Source: Phylloscopus collybita (taxonomy: Eukaryota > Chordata > Aves > Passeriformes > Phylloscopidae). From it: DNA of 64,000 bases. Numbering within the stretch: position 1 is the first letter of the stretch; each line of letters starts with the position of its first letter. Under the pieces are notes generated by a model that was not told the DNA's origin, did not search any database, and was given only the letters and a program-made list of their open reading frames with translations. The DNA is taken from the NCBI GenBank assembly GCA_027886175.1, contig JAJNNQ010000031.1, positions 4,476,501-4,540,500 on the forward strand. Direction: 5' to 3'. Of this stretch, positions 1-13,196 are shown in pieces. The translations under genes were made by a program, and so were the position numbers.

Positions 1-2787
1 TCATTTTGGCAGTAAGGACTGCAGCAGCTCCAAGCAAGAAATTTTTTTTTTTTTTCCCTCCTCCTAAACTTGGAGAGTCAAATCATTTTGTATTTCATGT
101 TGGTATCAAATCAAAATTGCTTCTCAACAGATTTTCAGTAGGCTCCAGGCTGGAGAGCGGATCAGACTCGAGAGACGAGAGCAACACTGGCTCTGTCACA
201 GATCCAATGTTTGGCTGGAGCACATCGCTCAGATTTTCTTCTGAAATCTTCCACCTATAAAACTCTGACATATCCCTTCTTGGGAGCATTATGAGTTTTA
301 ATTGTCAGTACACGACGTGACATTAAAAAGTTTAATAGTGTGACAAAGTCATGCCCTGGATCACAAGTAGGAACACAGTCAGTCAATGGCAAGGCTGCAG
401 AGACTTCTCCAACTTTTAATTCTAATCTCATTGAATCTTGGTTAATTTTCCTGAAAATTTGAACTAATTTGCATACATCAGGGTATTACAAGGAGGCTTT
501 CCAAGATGCTAGAATTACAGGAACTACTATAAAAACAAACAACAACAAACCCCAAAATGGAACATTTCCACCATCAGATTCGTCTTAGTGTAAAACACGG
601 AGAGATCCTGCAGAATAGGAAGGAGGTCTGGCATAAAATGGAAGAAAGGCACAAAAGTTGTGCCCTTAGGATTTTCAGGTAGGAATCCTTTGCTGTCCAA
701 GCTCCATTCAGACTCCTGACGGCGTCACCAGCCCTACATGCCAGTAGATGGCACCCTGAATATGAGCTCCACAAACGCAACAGCACGACATTGGCGTTTG
801 CAAGGAGGATTTGCTAATCCTCACACTCCGCCCTGCCTCTATTGTTTGTTTGTTCGTTTTGCTTATTTTTGTTCCTTTTTTTTTTTTTTTTTTTTTAAAC
901 AACAGAGGGGAAGACCATCAGGAAACAGATAAAATACTGTCAGAAAACATAAAAAAAGGATCCTATCTCCTGCATTTATGAGTTGGTGCTTCCAAATTGT
1001 TATTAGAAGCATCAGGGCCAAGTTTGGGCTGGTTTTGCAGGGGAATTTGTTTTGCTTCCTTTGGAAGGCAGAGCTGCCAAGCTCCGTGCAACTGCTTGTG
1101 TGGCACTCCATGTCCATTATATAATTAGCTAATTTGCCTTTTGGCAAACAGCATCTGGATATAAATTTTAGTTTTGAAACCTCCTATGGTTGATTTGCTA
1201 GAGAAAGGCATTAAACCAAGACAGAATTTCCCCTCCTCTCCACCCTGTGGTTTAGAATGTTCCTGGAGTAAATGGGCAGGACAACTCTGAGACATTAACC
1301 TAAGAGAAGGGAAACAAGAGAACACACTCAAAATTCCTCTTGGAAATTTCTCTTTTGGGGCACTGTGGAACAGAAGGGGCAGGTTGAAAAAAAAGTGAGG
1401 AATGGTCAAGGGCAAGAAAAATCCTTGACATGAGGATGGATGGATGGAAGGATGATGCAGGAAGAGAAAACTGATTCATAGAGTGGGGAGAAGAGGTTAC
1501 AGTAGGTATGAGGAAGGAGCAATTTAACTTCTGAAGAGTGGGTGAGTCATTTATGGGGCAAGAAACGCTGCTGAGCTGAAGGAACAAAATCTCCTTTTTG
1601 GCTGTGGCAGCAAGACCAATCCAGTCCTACATAACCAGTCACTTTCAGAGATACTCCAGGAAGTCAAAAGCCTTCTTTGAAGGAAGAAGTGGTTCATCCT
1701 TTAATAAAATTTGGAGCCTCAGTGGGTCAACTCTTCTAGTGACTTTTCCCACAAATAGGTCCCTGTGTTTGGAATGCTCCAGGAGGATCAAAGTCTACTC
1801 CAGCAACTTTGTAGTGAAGCAGATTTAGTTAGCCAGAGCTCGGGCACTAACTGCAGCAGAGAGCTGGCTGATTAACTTTCAAGTGGCATTTGACAGAGGC
1901 TAAAACCCCAATTTCTAAATGTACAGCTGACTTTCAAACGCATGGTGTGGAAATAATGAGTGTTGTAGGAGTGAAAAACAGAAAAGTTATTGAGGATGCA
2001 AATCCTTAGACACAGCAAAGCCATCCCACTTCTGAGAATCCGGCCCCAGTTTTGGGAATTGCACAGGAAATGGTGAAGATCAGGTCTCCTCCTTCCCCAC
2101 AAAGTGTTGGAAATTGTCAAAATTATTCACCAGAAGATTTTCTGTAATGTTTCATTTAAAACCTGAGCTTTCACAGAATCATAACATTTGATAACAGTGA
2201 AAATATGGCAATTATTTTTCTTTGATGGGGGAAAATTATTTTCTGTCCTTTGCAAAGAGAAAGGAGATGACAAAAGAAACAAAACAAACGCAAACCCTTC
2301 TGTTGCTATTTAGAGTTTCTATCAGCAAACCAAAAATATACTTTGTTTTTTTAAAAAAATGAAGATAGTGAATTGCTCTTATCCCTACCATTCTTACATC
2401 TTTTGTAGTTGAACTATGGTTTCTGTCTCAGAATGACAGTCTGTAAATATTGCCCTCCCACAGCACGTCATGGACCTAGAATAAGTTTCATATTGCATTT
2501 ATCAGTAATTTAATCCATTTTACACATGCTGCTTTGCCCAAAAAGTGATCCTATAATGAGAGGACTGACTGGTATTAGATTAGATCACAAGAACTTTATT
2601 TTCTGAGTTTTGGTGCAGTATTGGCAAAGTCAGTACACAGATTTTCCACCAAGCAGAGAATTAACTCTTCAAGAAACAAGAAGATAGCAGTATTTCCAAA
2701 TTTTGGCTTCAGCTATGTCTACATTTTCTACAGTTACACACAGTAGAAGACAAGAATGCAAATGATAATTTATCAGCATCTTGTACC
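1..2787. other. 3' flank of KYNU: no gene recognised
   Basis: AT-rich non-coding sequence with short unconnected open frames on both strands. It holds T-runs near 42-55 and at 876-896 and no CR1 that I can identify. No part matches ARHGAP15, the expected downstream neighbour in mammals, with any confidence. Confidence 0.6.
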
Positions 2788-2945
2788 AGAGAAGCCGTGG
2801 CTGCCCCATCCCTGGAAGTGTCCAAGGACAGGTTGGACAGGGCTTAGGGCAACCTGGGATAGTGGAAGGTGTCCCTGCCCATGGCAGGGAATTGGAACAA
2901 GATCTTTAAATTCCCTTCCAACACACATCATTCTAGGTTTCTATA
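2788..2945 (+). repeat. CR1 LINE 3'-end fragment
   Basis: It contains the CR1 words 'ctgccccatccctggaagtg', 'aggttggacagggctt' and 'ggaaggtgtccctgcccatg', ending near 'cattctaggtttctat'. It is a short 5'-truncated copy in the 3' flank of KYNU. Confidence 0.88.
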
Positions 2946-3169
2946 AATAAACAGCTGTGACGTACTTTTCTCCAAAAGAGGAGGAAAATAAAAAAGCCTA
3001 ATTATTATAACTTCTCAAATTTGTTATTCAGGATTATGACTTTAAAATAATATATTTTTCAGTATTTCTAAATAAGTTTTCAATTTTTCCCACATTTTCT
3101 CCTTGTGACTTGCACCACTGTCAAGTCAGAAGCATAATGAGCATGAAAGTTCTTGACAGAGCAAACACT

Positions 3170-3312
3170 GCAAAACTGAAGTGCATCTTGCTGCGCTCAT
3201 TTAAGTATTTTGCCCAAGAACACGCAGTACCTGAAGAGCATCCACCAAACCTAGTGCAACAGTATCACAGCAGGATAAAAATCAGCACTAGGTTCACCAT
3301 TACACCAAACCT
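3170..3312 (+). repeat. Possible MIR-like SINE remnant
   Basis: The order of words resembles the MIR core and 3' half: 'atttaagtattttgcccaag' then 'aacacgcagta', a 'gcaggataaaaatcagc' segment, and 'ggttcaccattacaccaaac'. It is diverged, and the assignment is from memory of the MIR consensus. A RepeatMasker run would settle it. Confidence 0.4.
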
Positions 3313-4634
3313 GTGAGCCTGCAAAACCATAAAAATGGAAGCAGAAGTTGCAGTTAGCCACTGGAAAAAAAAAAAAACCAAAAACCAAAAACCCAAGAGA
3401 ATGCCAGACACGTGGTGAGCCGGAGCAGTCCTGTTAAGGAGAACATGTCACTGTGTCTGTGAAAGTGTTTATCTCCCAAATCAGCACACCCATGTAAATA
3501 TTGCTGCTGCTAGGTTTTCCTCTTGGCCTGTGCCACACTGATATCTCTGCACAGCTCAGCTTAAGCACACACAAAGATGGAAAATAAAGGTGCACAAATG
3601 AAAAAAAAAAAAAAAAGCTACATGTAAAGAGAGAGGATAACCAGTAAATTGCTCCACAGTTTGTTGTTTTTAAATTATCCCTATCTGCACTTTGTTGTGT
3701 CTATTTTATTTCAGCCATCCCCACTGCACTGCTCTCAGAGCTGACACATCACACCCCTGTGCCCAGGGCAGGGACACAAACAGGAAAGGCTGCTGAGGGA
3801 TACAGTGTCCTGGGCTGGTGCCCAGGAGTGTCCTGAAGCCAGTTTATCTGAGTACTGGAAAACAGAGAAATCCATTGGACTGAAAATACAAAGCAGATAT
3901 AACCTTCCTATGCCTTTTCATCTGCAAAAAATATATCAGGTATTTAGGAAGCAGGATTAATTTCAACCATCACTCCTACCTTTAATCAATGCAGGAGATC
4001 AGGAATGACACAACATCACCACTGCCTGGTTCTTTACCCCACTTCTGTCTGTTTATGAAAGATAGGCAATAAACCAGAATTTACTGCCTGGGTTCAGCCT
4101 GCTGTAAAATGTTAAATGTCCTAAACTCAGCAGCTCAGTTTCCCTCATCACCCAAAACTGCAATCTCATCTCTAAGTTGATGCACCCTAAGTCCTACAAA
4201 AAAACATGTTCATCAGCATTAATTATCACACCCTCTTTTAATTTCTTAACCTTTTGCAGCCATATTAGACTTCTGGTGATGTCTCAGAACAGGCAACACA
4301 CAGAGCAAGGTTCACAGAGGTCCTCTAAAAGCTGGCCTTGTAATTACTCTTTCCTAATCCAGCACTTGTGGAGTTCCTGCAAATAAAAGCAGAAATGGCC
4401 CACTCCAATTTATATGAACAGCTACTCATCACTCTGCTGTGGTCAAAGAGAAGAACAAATAATCTTTTATGCTTTGTTTGGAGCCATATCTCACTGTCCA
4501 GGATTTCTCTGTTACCATGTGTGGCATAAATCTGCCCGAACCATTATTCACATTTTTTTATGCTCTGAGGTATATCACTCAGTCTCTATGAAGGATGCAC
4601 CTAAAGGCAAATTTCTCAGCACAGCTTGAACCAA

Positions 4635-4900
4635 ATCATGGAATCAGAGAATAATTGAGCTTGGAAAATACCTCTAACATCATCTGTTGACAGGTCCATC
4701 ACTAAACCATGTCCCTTATCATCACATCTACATGTTTCTGAACACTTCTGGGGACTGTGATTCTACCACTTCCCTAGGCAGCCTGTTCCAATGCTTGACC
4801 GCCTTTTCAGTGAAGGAATTTTCCCTAAAATCCAATATAAACCTCCCCTGACACAACTTGAAACCATTTCCTCTTCTCCTATCACTTAGCAGATCTTCTA
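4635..4900 (-). repeat. CR1 LINE fragment, older subfamily
   Basis: Read on the plus strand it starts with 'atcatggaatcagagaataa' and continues through 'caggtccatcactaaaccat', 'ggcagcctgttccaatgctt' and 'gaccgccttttcagtgaagg'. This is the reverse complement of a CR1 3' region of the older type. It is clearly diverged, with short indels. Confidence 0.85.
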
Positions 4901-7900
4901 GGTAGGAACTCAGTACCAGAGTGAAGCATTAAACTGGTCTTTAGGCTGAAAAAACCTGTTATCTGTGAGCTTTTAGCCTGATCCTTGACACGATGACAAT
5001 TTCAACCTCTTTGGTTTATTCTCTTATACTAAGAGAGGGCTGTATTTTTACAACATTGGTTAGCAACTACCTAATTCTCACAACAGAACTCTCATGTACC
5101 AACCTAATATCCCACAGGAACAAAGTGTGTTTTCATATAACATAATTTCTTTCTGGCTTGTGCAATGCAGAAAAGGTGGTTCCAGGCAGGTCTTCAAGGC
5201 CTGATTCTGATTTTGAGTTCCCAATGAAGCAACTGAGGCTGATGGAATTGCAGCTGAGCAACAGCAACATTGAGGAGGAGAGACAAAGCATTCACTGCGT
5301 TATGGAGTCAGGCAAGGAAATCTCCTTTGTAACAAGGGGGAAGGGCACAGACTTACCCTATTGTGCAGAAGCAATGATTTTAGTTAATTTTGGGTCTAAG
5401 AACACGGTGAAAGGGTGGGGTTTTTTGATGACTCAATTCCTAAGAATTAAAGCATTGGAGTGTGGTGCTTAATTTCTCATTCCTAAGGGTTTTCCACATG
5501 TATCAGGGACATGTCATTCTCTATTTACAGCAGGTCACAGACCCCTACAAGGACAGTCTGCACCCCACAATACCTAACAGACTGGTACAATTGGTGCTTC
5601 AGTGATTTCCTGTCCATTGACACATGGGCTAAAACTACGAGTGGCTTATTGATATGAAGTTTGACTGCAGCCTTTTTCTGTTTTTTTCAACAAGTAATAC
5701 CAACTACAAAACAAACAAACAAACAAACAAAACCAAAAAACACCACCCCCAAAAACCTACAAAAACTTAAAAGGATAAAGTAGATATAATTTTATATCAA
5801 GTCCCACTTTCTAGCAAGTGGCAGCAAATATATTCAGTGGAAATATTATTAATCTTTACAAATTTTTGCTTGATTTGTCTCCAGGATTGGACAAGGAGAA
5901 ACAGGAAGGGAGAAGAATTATGTTCCTCTTCTGGACTGGCAATGGTTATCAATGAGGATTTAAAAGGGGCTTAAAGTCCTCTTTTGTATTATTCTGGAAT
6001 TTCATAGAAGATGACAGCTCCAGAATCTGTTCCCTTCTATACCTAGATAAACCCTTAAAAAGAGCAGCAGAGATGACAAAGGAAAACAGGGGAAATCTGC
6101 TTGGTCCCTATAGGGCAGAGACCTGCCCCCTCTGGAATTGCTTTCCTATCTGCTTGGAAATGCTCTGAGAACTAGAAAGAGAAGAGAATGGGAGAGTTAC
6201 TATTCCAAAGTTTTGTGGATACAGTGCCAAACTCTTCGCATCCATATTTTATGACTCCGGATCCAACAACTCTAATCCTATAGTGCACCATGACATGCTA
6301 TCTGCAGGTCTTCCCTGCACAGATAAAACTTGCTTGGAAATAACACTGGGATATTATTGAAAACAACAAAATCACATATAATAGGGTAAAATAAAGTCAT
6401 GAAGTGACTTCACATGGTCATGCCTCCTTTTGCATCACTTAGTTCCCTAACTATGTGGGAAGGGAAGGTCTCAGAAAAAGTAGCAGTTGTTTCAAAAGTT
6501 CTCCTGTCCCCATATATCATATGGGATAGCATAATGGAGTCTATTTTCACCATTCCCATGTCAATTCAATATCTCAGCTTCCAGTGGAACTTGAAGCTAA
6601 AAGTATCCTGTATCCTTTGTGTACAATTTGGCCTGCATATGTTCTGGGAACAGTTGTCCATAGTAGAAATTCAGCTGAATATGTAAAAGAACATGCCTGA
6701 GGGAAAAAAAAAAATGCTACTTCTAGGTCTTCCTGCTGGCAACACCTTTCATTTCTTTCTGGATTGCTTCTGATCCATGACACCTGCCTCTATTTTCTGT
6801 GCTGAGCAAGCCAGACTACAATACTTCTGATGGAGAATATTGGTTATACAGACACAGTATTAAAAAAACCACCTCTGAGTATCATCCTATACACAGCACT
6901 TCTAATGCTTCCTATGACTTTGAACAGCAGGACTAGAATGGTTCGGACATTAGACCAATGGCATCAATTAATCTACAGCAGCATAAAAATTAGTAACAAT
7001 TTATAATTCATGCATTTAATTGGTTTGACACCAAATATGATCTAATAAGTGCTAGAGGAGAATGCTTGGTTATTGCTGACCTGTCCTACTCAAAAGGAGA
7101 AGAAAGTTTCCTTCTACCTCCTTCCTTTTCTCTAAAGGTTAATTTACTGCAGATGAGTACAGAGTAGAGCCATGGCTTTCCAAACACCTCAAGACTGACC
7201 AGTCTAAACTCATTTCACACCTGCACCTGATGCCTGTTTCATGGTAACTTTTTAGTTTAAAGCTGTCTAATTCAGAATTTGAAAAAAGAAATCAATGTTT
7301 TCTCTAGGAAGATCACATAAGAATCACAAATTTTCCCCGGTGCTTGAAAGAAATCTGTTCCTATAGCCTAAATGTTCAGAAAAGTGTTGTTACTTTTAAT
7401 GCTGCCAGAGATCTGAAGTGATGAGATACTATGGGAAAGGTTATTCTTGCAGTATTTACAGATACAAGCAGAAGCAGAAGTGACAGAAATTTCAAAGTAA
7501 GGCTGCTTGAAATACTTCCAGCTCAATTCTGCAGAACTTCTCCTCACAGAGATTTGGATATTCATCCAAGCTTTTCATGCTTACCTGAACTAGACATGTG
7601 GTGATGGTAATTTTGGAACAGCCCAAACTCTCTGGAGAAGTAGAAGAGTTTGTACCACAAGACAAACTGATGTATTAGAAAAATATTTTTTAAACACCTG
7701 AAAGCTTGCTGCAAATAGCCAAAGAAACAAACCTCCCGTATGTTCTAAATTTCAGAACTTTGCCACCAGAAATTTGGGGCTTAATTTCCCAGGGACAGGA
7801 CTGTCACAAAGCCTGCTTGGGTAGGGTGTGACAGCCCGTTTGTGCCCTCCCCACAGCCCCACTGGATGATTCATTGGGAGGAAACATTTCACACTCACCA

Positions 7901-8042
7901 CTGAGTAAAACTACAGGCAAGTTTTGTCTCTCTCTACCTCTAAATCAGCCAGGCTCTAGTGAACACATGGAGCAGTTGTAAGTCATGCCTCACTTTGCCC
8001 TCCAGTCCTCAGTTCCTGCAGCAGCACCACCCCCTTCACCAG
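4901..8042. other. Intergenic: no gene recognised
   Basis: It contains an (AAAC)n stretch near 5707-5735 followed by A/C-rich sequence. The remainder is unremarkable AT-rich DNA. An open frame at 5158-5472 has no recognisable domain and is probably chance. Confidence 0.6.

Positions 8043-8086
<44 letters not shown>
8043..8086 (+). repeat. Poly(A) tract, A44
   Basis: An uninterrupted run of 44 A. I see no CR1 or retrocopy immediately upstream and no obvious target-site duplication, so it is treated as a simple repeat. Confidence 0.95.
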
Positions 8087-8087
<1 letters not shown>

Positions 8088-9046
8088 CCTTCTTGCTTTC
8101 TGTAAAGCCTTTGGTGAAGTAGCAACAGTAGTTTTAACCTCTTAGAGTATCTCAGAGTTCCTTAGCTTAGTAGTGTCAATGCACATTTTCTATGTCTTAG
8201 TCCTTTTTTGCAGTTCCACATACCCATCATCCCACAGAGGACATCTGTCAAACTGAGATACTAAGATTATTGAATACCAAGGGCTTTAAATCTTCTCAGA
8301 CTTAAAAAAAAAAAATAAATTAAAGAAGAAAGTGAATTTATGATAAACTTATTTCTCTTTTTATTTAAAACTTACAATGAAACTTTTTTTGCTGACCCTG
8401 CCTGCCTCAATAGTTCTGTAAAGAGGAGGCTTGTCCTTTATCTGGACAGAGAGATGCCCTCCCTCCCTCCCACTCCCCCGATGATGTTCAACTCCCTGTG
8501 CTGTGCACATGGAACAGTCCCTCCCACCCTCTCTCCATCTCCCACCATCTATATCTGCAGCAGTTTTTGTGCTGTGATCCTGCAGCTGTTCCCTCACTTC
8601 TTCTCACTGCTCCCACTTCCCATCTGAGGGAGGAAAAAAATCCTCCAGACAACTTTTAATCTGTTCCCACACTCCATCTCCACTTTCCCTTGCAGAGCTC
8701 CTGGTGCTGCACTCCCAAGAGCCGCTGCTGTGAAGTGCAGCAGAGACGGCACCTACAGTTGGAGGAGAAAACTTTTAAGCTGTAGCAGGAACCAGAAGGG
8801 GAAATTCTTTGTGGTTTGCTTTGAGCAAGCCCCTCTTCTGCATTTCATGGGGCACCCAGTTTGCTTTCTTCAGCAGCCACGGCTGCCACAGAGCACAAGG
8901 CAGCAGGAGTGTCTGCCCCACCGGGCTGCTCTGGCAAAGAGGAGACAAAGGCCCTTGTTCTGTGTGATAACATCTGAGATCACATGTGCAGCTGAGATGT
9001 CTGCTCAGGGGGAATACCGAGGGTGCTGTGCTGCCAAAAAAGTCAA

Positions 9047-9115
9047 TTTCATAGACTCGTGTAACGGTTTGGATTGCAAAGGACCTTAAAGATCATCGAT
9101 TTCCAACTCGCCTGG
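9047..9115 (-). repeat. CR1 LINE terminal fragment
   Basis: The plus strand reads 'ttcatagactcg...ggtttggattgcaaaggacc' followed by 'ttaaagatcatcgatttcca', the reverse complement of the CR1 3' end. Only the terminal part is recognisable. Confidence 0.75.
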
Positions 9116-12100
9116 CACGATTGCTTTGATGATGCAAGTAGTTTGAGCACAGGCTCCACGGAATTCCTTAGCCAGGGACCAGACAACTGTATCTCACTAA
9201 GGTGGTTCAGGGTGATTCCAGGAAACCTTACACACATTTTCTGCAGGCCAGGAGGCCACAGCCACCTGTGTCCCCACCACAGATGTGTTACAGCCAGCCA
9301 AAGCCAACACCAATGGCACCAGGAGCACAGCAGAGCCAGAGCTGCGTGCAGCACCAACACTCATAGTGAAACAGCCACTGCCATTCATCTGCCCCCAGCA
9401 CTGCTCAGGACAAAAACACTTAATGACTGTTAAGTTTTCCACTGGGTTGATGAGGTAGTGTCCTCAAATCCCTTTTTTGGATGAAATAGTTGCACTCAGC
9501 TCAAATGAACCTCTGCAGTCCTATGCACCTGAGTTTAAATGTCCTTAGACTGCAGCAACATTGTTCCCTAAATACCTGAGTCTTGGTGCAGGGTACAACT
9601 CTGATAAGAAATACCTTCATTTAACTTCTTTCATTCTTTTATTCCATACAATTTTCAGTCAACATTTTAATAGATTCCCTCCTTTCAGCTACCCCCACTC
9701 TAAGAAAGGTTTTACAAAAGACCCAAACTTCAGAAGAAAATTAAAGCTGGAAAGGAAGTTTTCAAATTCAAATTGCAACAATTCTGAATGTCTCAACCTA
9801 CTCAAGCAGGAGCTAGTGCTGGACCGGCCAAAGGAAATTCAAGAATGAGTTGAGGACATCAGTTCCTCTAAGATTCTGCTAAAACTTGGGGCACTCCTTG
9901 CTTTTCCAGGATTTAGGATTAATGAAGGAGGAGGAACTGACCTGCTTTCACTTGGGCTGTTTCTGCTTTCTTTGGCACTCCAAGAGCAGATGGATTAATG
10001 GTGGACGGATTAATGCTAAATGGGTTAATCCTAAATCTAAAAATCATCACAAGAATTTGATTACTCATCACTCTACATTGTTGGGTGGTTGTTTTTCTAA
10101 TAAATTAGCCAAGAATGCAATGTACTGCTGATAATGGAAATGTTAATCTCTCTGGATCAAACCTCAGCACTGCTCAGCCTGACACACAAACGGCAGCATG
10201 CGCCAGAGTTCTGAGAGACGGAAAGTCTGATGTGACACCATCCCAGGTGTAAAATATCAATTAATTCACAGCAAAACTATTTGCTAGAAATGCATTTTTG
10301 AGATAGCCCAGGGAGGCTTCTGTTGGTGTTTGCTGCAGATGTCCATGGTGTGGCCATCAGGCCTTCCTGTGATGTGTGTGTGGGTTTGAGCCCCAGCTGC
10401 AGCACAAAGACCAAAAGTCTGGGAGCTCCTGGCACCCAGCAAGCTGGGGACAGACCCACCAGCCATGGAGGTGACAGAACTCTCTCAGAGACAGAACTCC
10501 AGAACTTCATGTGCTTTCACAAAACGTCTCTGTCATTTCCTTCCTCACCCCGAAAGGGAGTTTGTAACATCCTGAGTAGCAAATAAACAAGTTCAGGTGC
10601 CAATGGCTGTGTCCTGCCCAAGAGCACTTTTGGTAACTGGTATCTGATTCAGCACCAAATACAGTGGTGGTTTCGCTCAGGGTGTGGCAGAAAAAGAAAT
10701 CCAGAACAAAGAATAAACACGTATTTGATGCGCATCTCCAGTTCTAAGCCAGTTCACTTCTGTTTTCCCTTCCTTCTCGTCTCCCCTTCCCCTCTTATCA
10801 GGTTGCAGGGGTACTGAAAACTGATGGATGCTTTGCTGAAGGAATCATAAGTCCCTTTAAGTTCATCTGTTCAAGGACTATGCTTGCTTAGTGTATCAGG
10901 CACAAGGTTTGAAAGAAATATTCATGAAAACCACAGTAGATGGTTTTCCAATACCCACAATACCCAGCTTAACTGCAAGTCAATCTCAAATGGCAGGAAG
11001 AGTTATATGGATCTTAAACAACCTATCACCAACCATACCACCATCAAACTCAGTTAATTTATTGAAGAAATGCTTCAGCTAATATCTGAGCATTCCCTGA
11101 GTTAATGCAACTCGCACGTACACACAGTAGCTGAGCAGATAATTTGGAGAATACAAATATCCATTCACGCCTCTGTTACCTTTGCTACTTAATTCTCAAA
11201 GCATTTCATTCTCATAAGTAAGTTGAGTGAAAAATATTGACAAATTAATAGAAAAAGGTCAAAATTTTTAAGCATACATGAATTTCGGTTCCTAGTTTCT
11301 GCAAACAGGATTTATTTTACATGTGCCGGATGTCAACATTTCCAGAATACTTTAATATGAACCGATAAATGCCCTGAAAATCTTCTCCAGCATGGCCTGG
11401 CTGCTTCCACTGACAGCTCTTGCAGGGGCTAGATTTGCCCCATTGTCAGTTTGCAACATCTGAACATCTGTCCCCAGAAAATTATTTCCTAACCTTCTTA
11501 ATGAAAATCCAAGTTCTTTCCTTTTGCTCCTGTCTCAGGCAGCCTGGAAGTTTGCAACCCAGGGAGCTTCGAGTTGTGACAAAGATGATGCAAGACTGTG
11601 ACAAGAAGTCTCACTCTTTAAGTAAAAAATAGCTCTGCATTGAGGAAGTCCCAGTGTAAATGAGGAGCTAACAGTGCTTGTTTTGTAGTGAGTCTCCAAA
11701 ACAACCTTTTTATAGTATTTCTCAGAGCAGGGAAGACTGAGAGAGGCATGCTGAGTGCGTGAAGGCACGATCTTAACATCCAGCACAGCAAGGGAACAAC
11801 CATCTCTGTCCTTCAGGGGCTGGTAAGAGAGTGAAATTCAGATTCACTGAGACCACTGGTGGAAGCAGACCCACCTTAAGAGAAAGTTTCAGAGCAGGTA
11901 ACACTAAAACCTCCTCACCTAGACCAGGCTCCCAAATGCTGAAGGTACAAAGGCATTCAGCCTATGCTGCCCCTCAGAGGTCACAGCACCAGTTTGATGG
12001 TGACAAAAGCTGTTGGAAGCCACCACAGAAAGGAAAAGGGACAGCTTTGTGCAGGTTGTGTAACCAGGTGGGGAAATCTGCTGCACTGCTCCGAACGGCA

Positions 12101-13168
12101 CTTGAATTATCCAGGCCAAAATTGTATCCAATCTGCTTTCTTCAAGACTGACACTACCAAAAGATGAAATCAGGAAAACCATCTGCACTTAACAGTATCC
12201 ATCAGCACCATTTTCTGCCTTTGTAACACCCAGAAACAGGTTTCATCCATCCATATGGAACTCTTAGGAGGTAAGTGGAATGTTGAGGCTTTGGCTAGAG
12301 CTCAGGTGATGCTTTATTTTGCTTTTAAAAGAGATCAGCCTGAATAGCACCAGGAGAGGATTAGGACACGTTTTGTACAACCCAGAACACGTTTCAGGTT
12401 AAAAGTTAGGAACACACTTAAATACTGACAGGTTTTTTTCAACAACAAGAGATGGTTTTTAGCCACATGTAGGCTTTAACAGCTCATTAAATGGTTAGCA
12501 ACTCACACGGATTGATCTGACACAGCACAGAGGTATCTAACAAAAAAAAAAAAAGTCAAGAAAAATAAGCAAGTATCAGAATTACACATAGTAAGCATCA
12601 AAAAATCCATCAGACTCTGCCTTTAACCCACTATCCTGGATGTGATTCAGTAAAACATGCCATAATGCAGCAGTTACCATGGCTCAAAGCCCAGCAGCAG
12701 AGACCCAAGCTGAAGTCTTGGGGCAGCACACCAAAGACTGTAGCACTGGAGATCATGATGGGAAATCCATCCCACTGCATGGGATGCTGCTTTTTAAACC
12801 CCCTCCTGAAGCTCATTGCTGCAAAGAAGTAATCATTTCTGGGACCAGAAACAGAGAAATACAAACCAGAGCTGTTGGAATTCTCCAGCACCATGCTGGA
12901 GGTTGTGGAGACTTGCCACCCAAACACCGGAGAAAAATTCAAACATGCCTCTGTCACCATTTTAGCTTCTGTTTCCTGTTTCACTCCAGGTAGGGGGGAG
13001 CCCAGGACCAGGATACAGACCCCTGGTGACAGGGACTACCAAGAGTGTCATGCACTCAGGCTTGGTTGGAAGAAGATGAAGGATCTCTTCCAAACCAGGA
13101 TATCTTTGTGTCAAAGCAAAAAGAAGCTTCTACAACAAATGCTGTCAAAAAGGCAAATTTTTTGTTGC

Positions 13169-13196
13169 TTTTTTTTTTTTTTTTTTTTTTTTTTTT
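13169..13196 (+). repeat. Poly(T) tract, T28
   Basis: A run of 28 T in the KYNU 3' flank. Confidence 0.9.

Noticed and set aside
95..289. Minus-strand frame with a GSVTEP word that faintly recalls the N-terminal part of ARHGAP15
   Set aside because: The match is only a few residues, and the surrounding sequence and splice signals do not fit.
5158..5472. 104-codon plus-strand open frame after an acceptor-like cag
   Set aside because: No donor, partner exon or recognisable domain. Composition is like the flanking intergenic DNA.
8730..9089. 119-codon plus-strand open frame
   Set aside because: GC-rich chance frame that runs into the start of a CR1 fragment at 9047.
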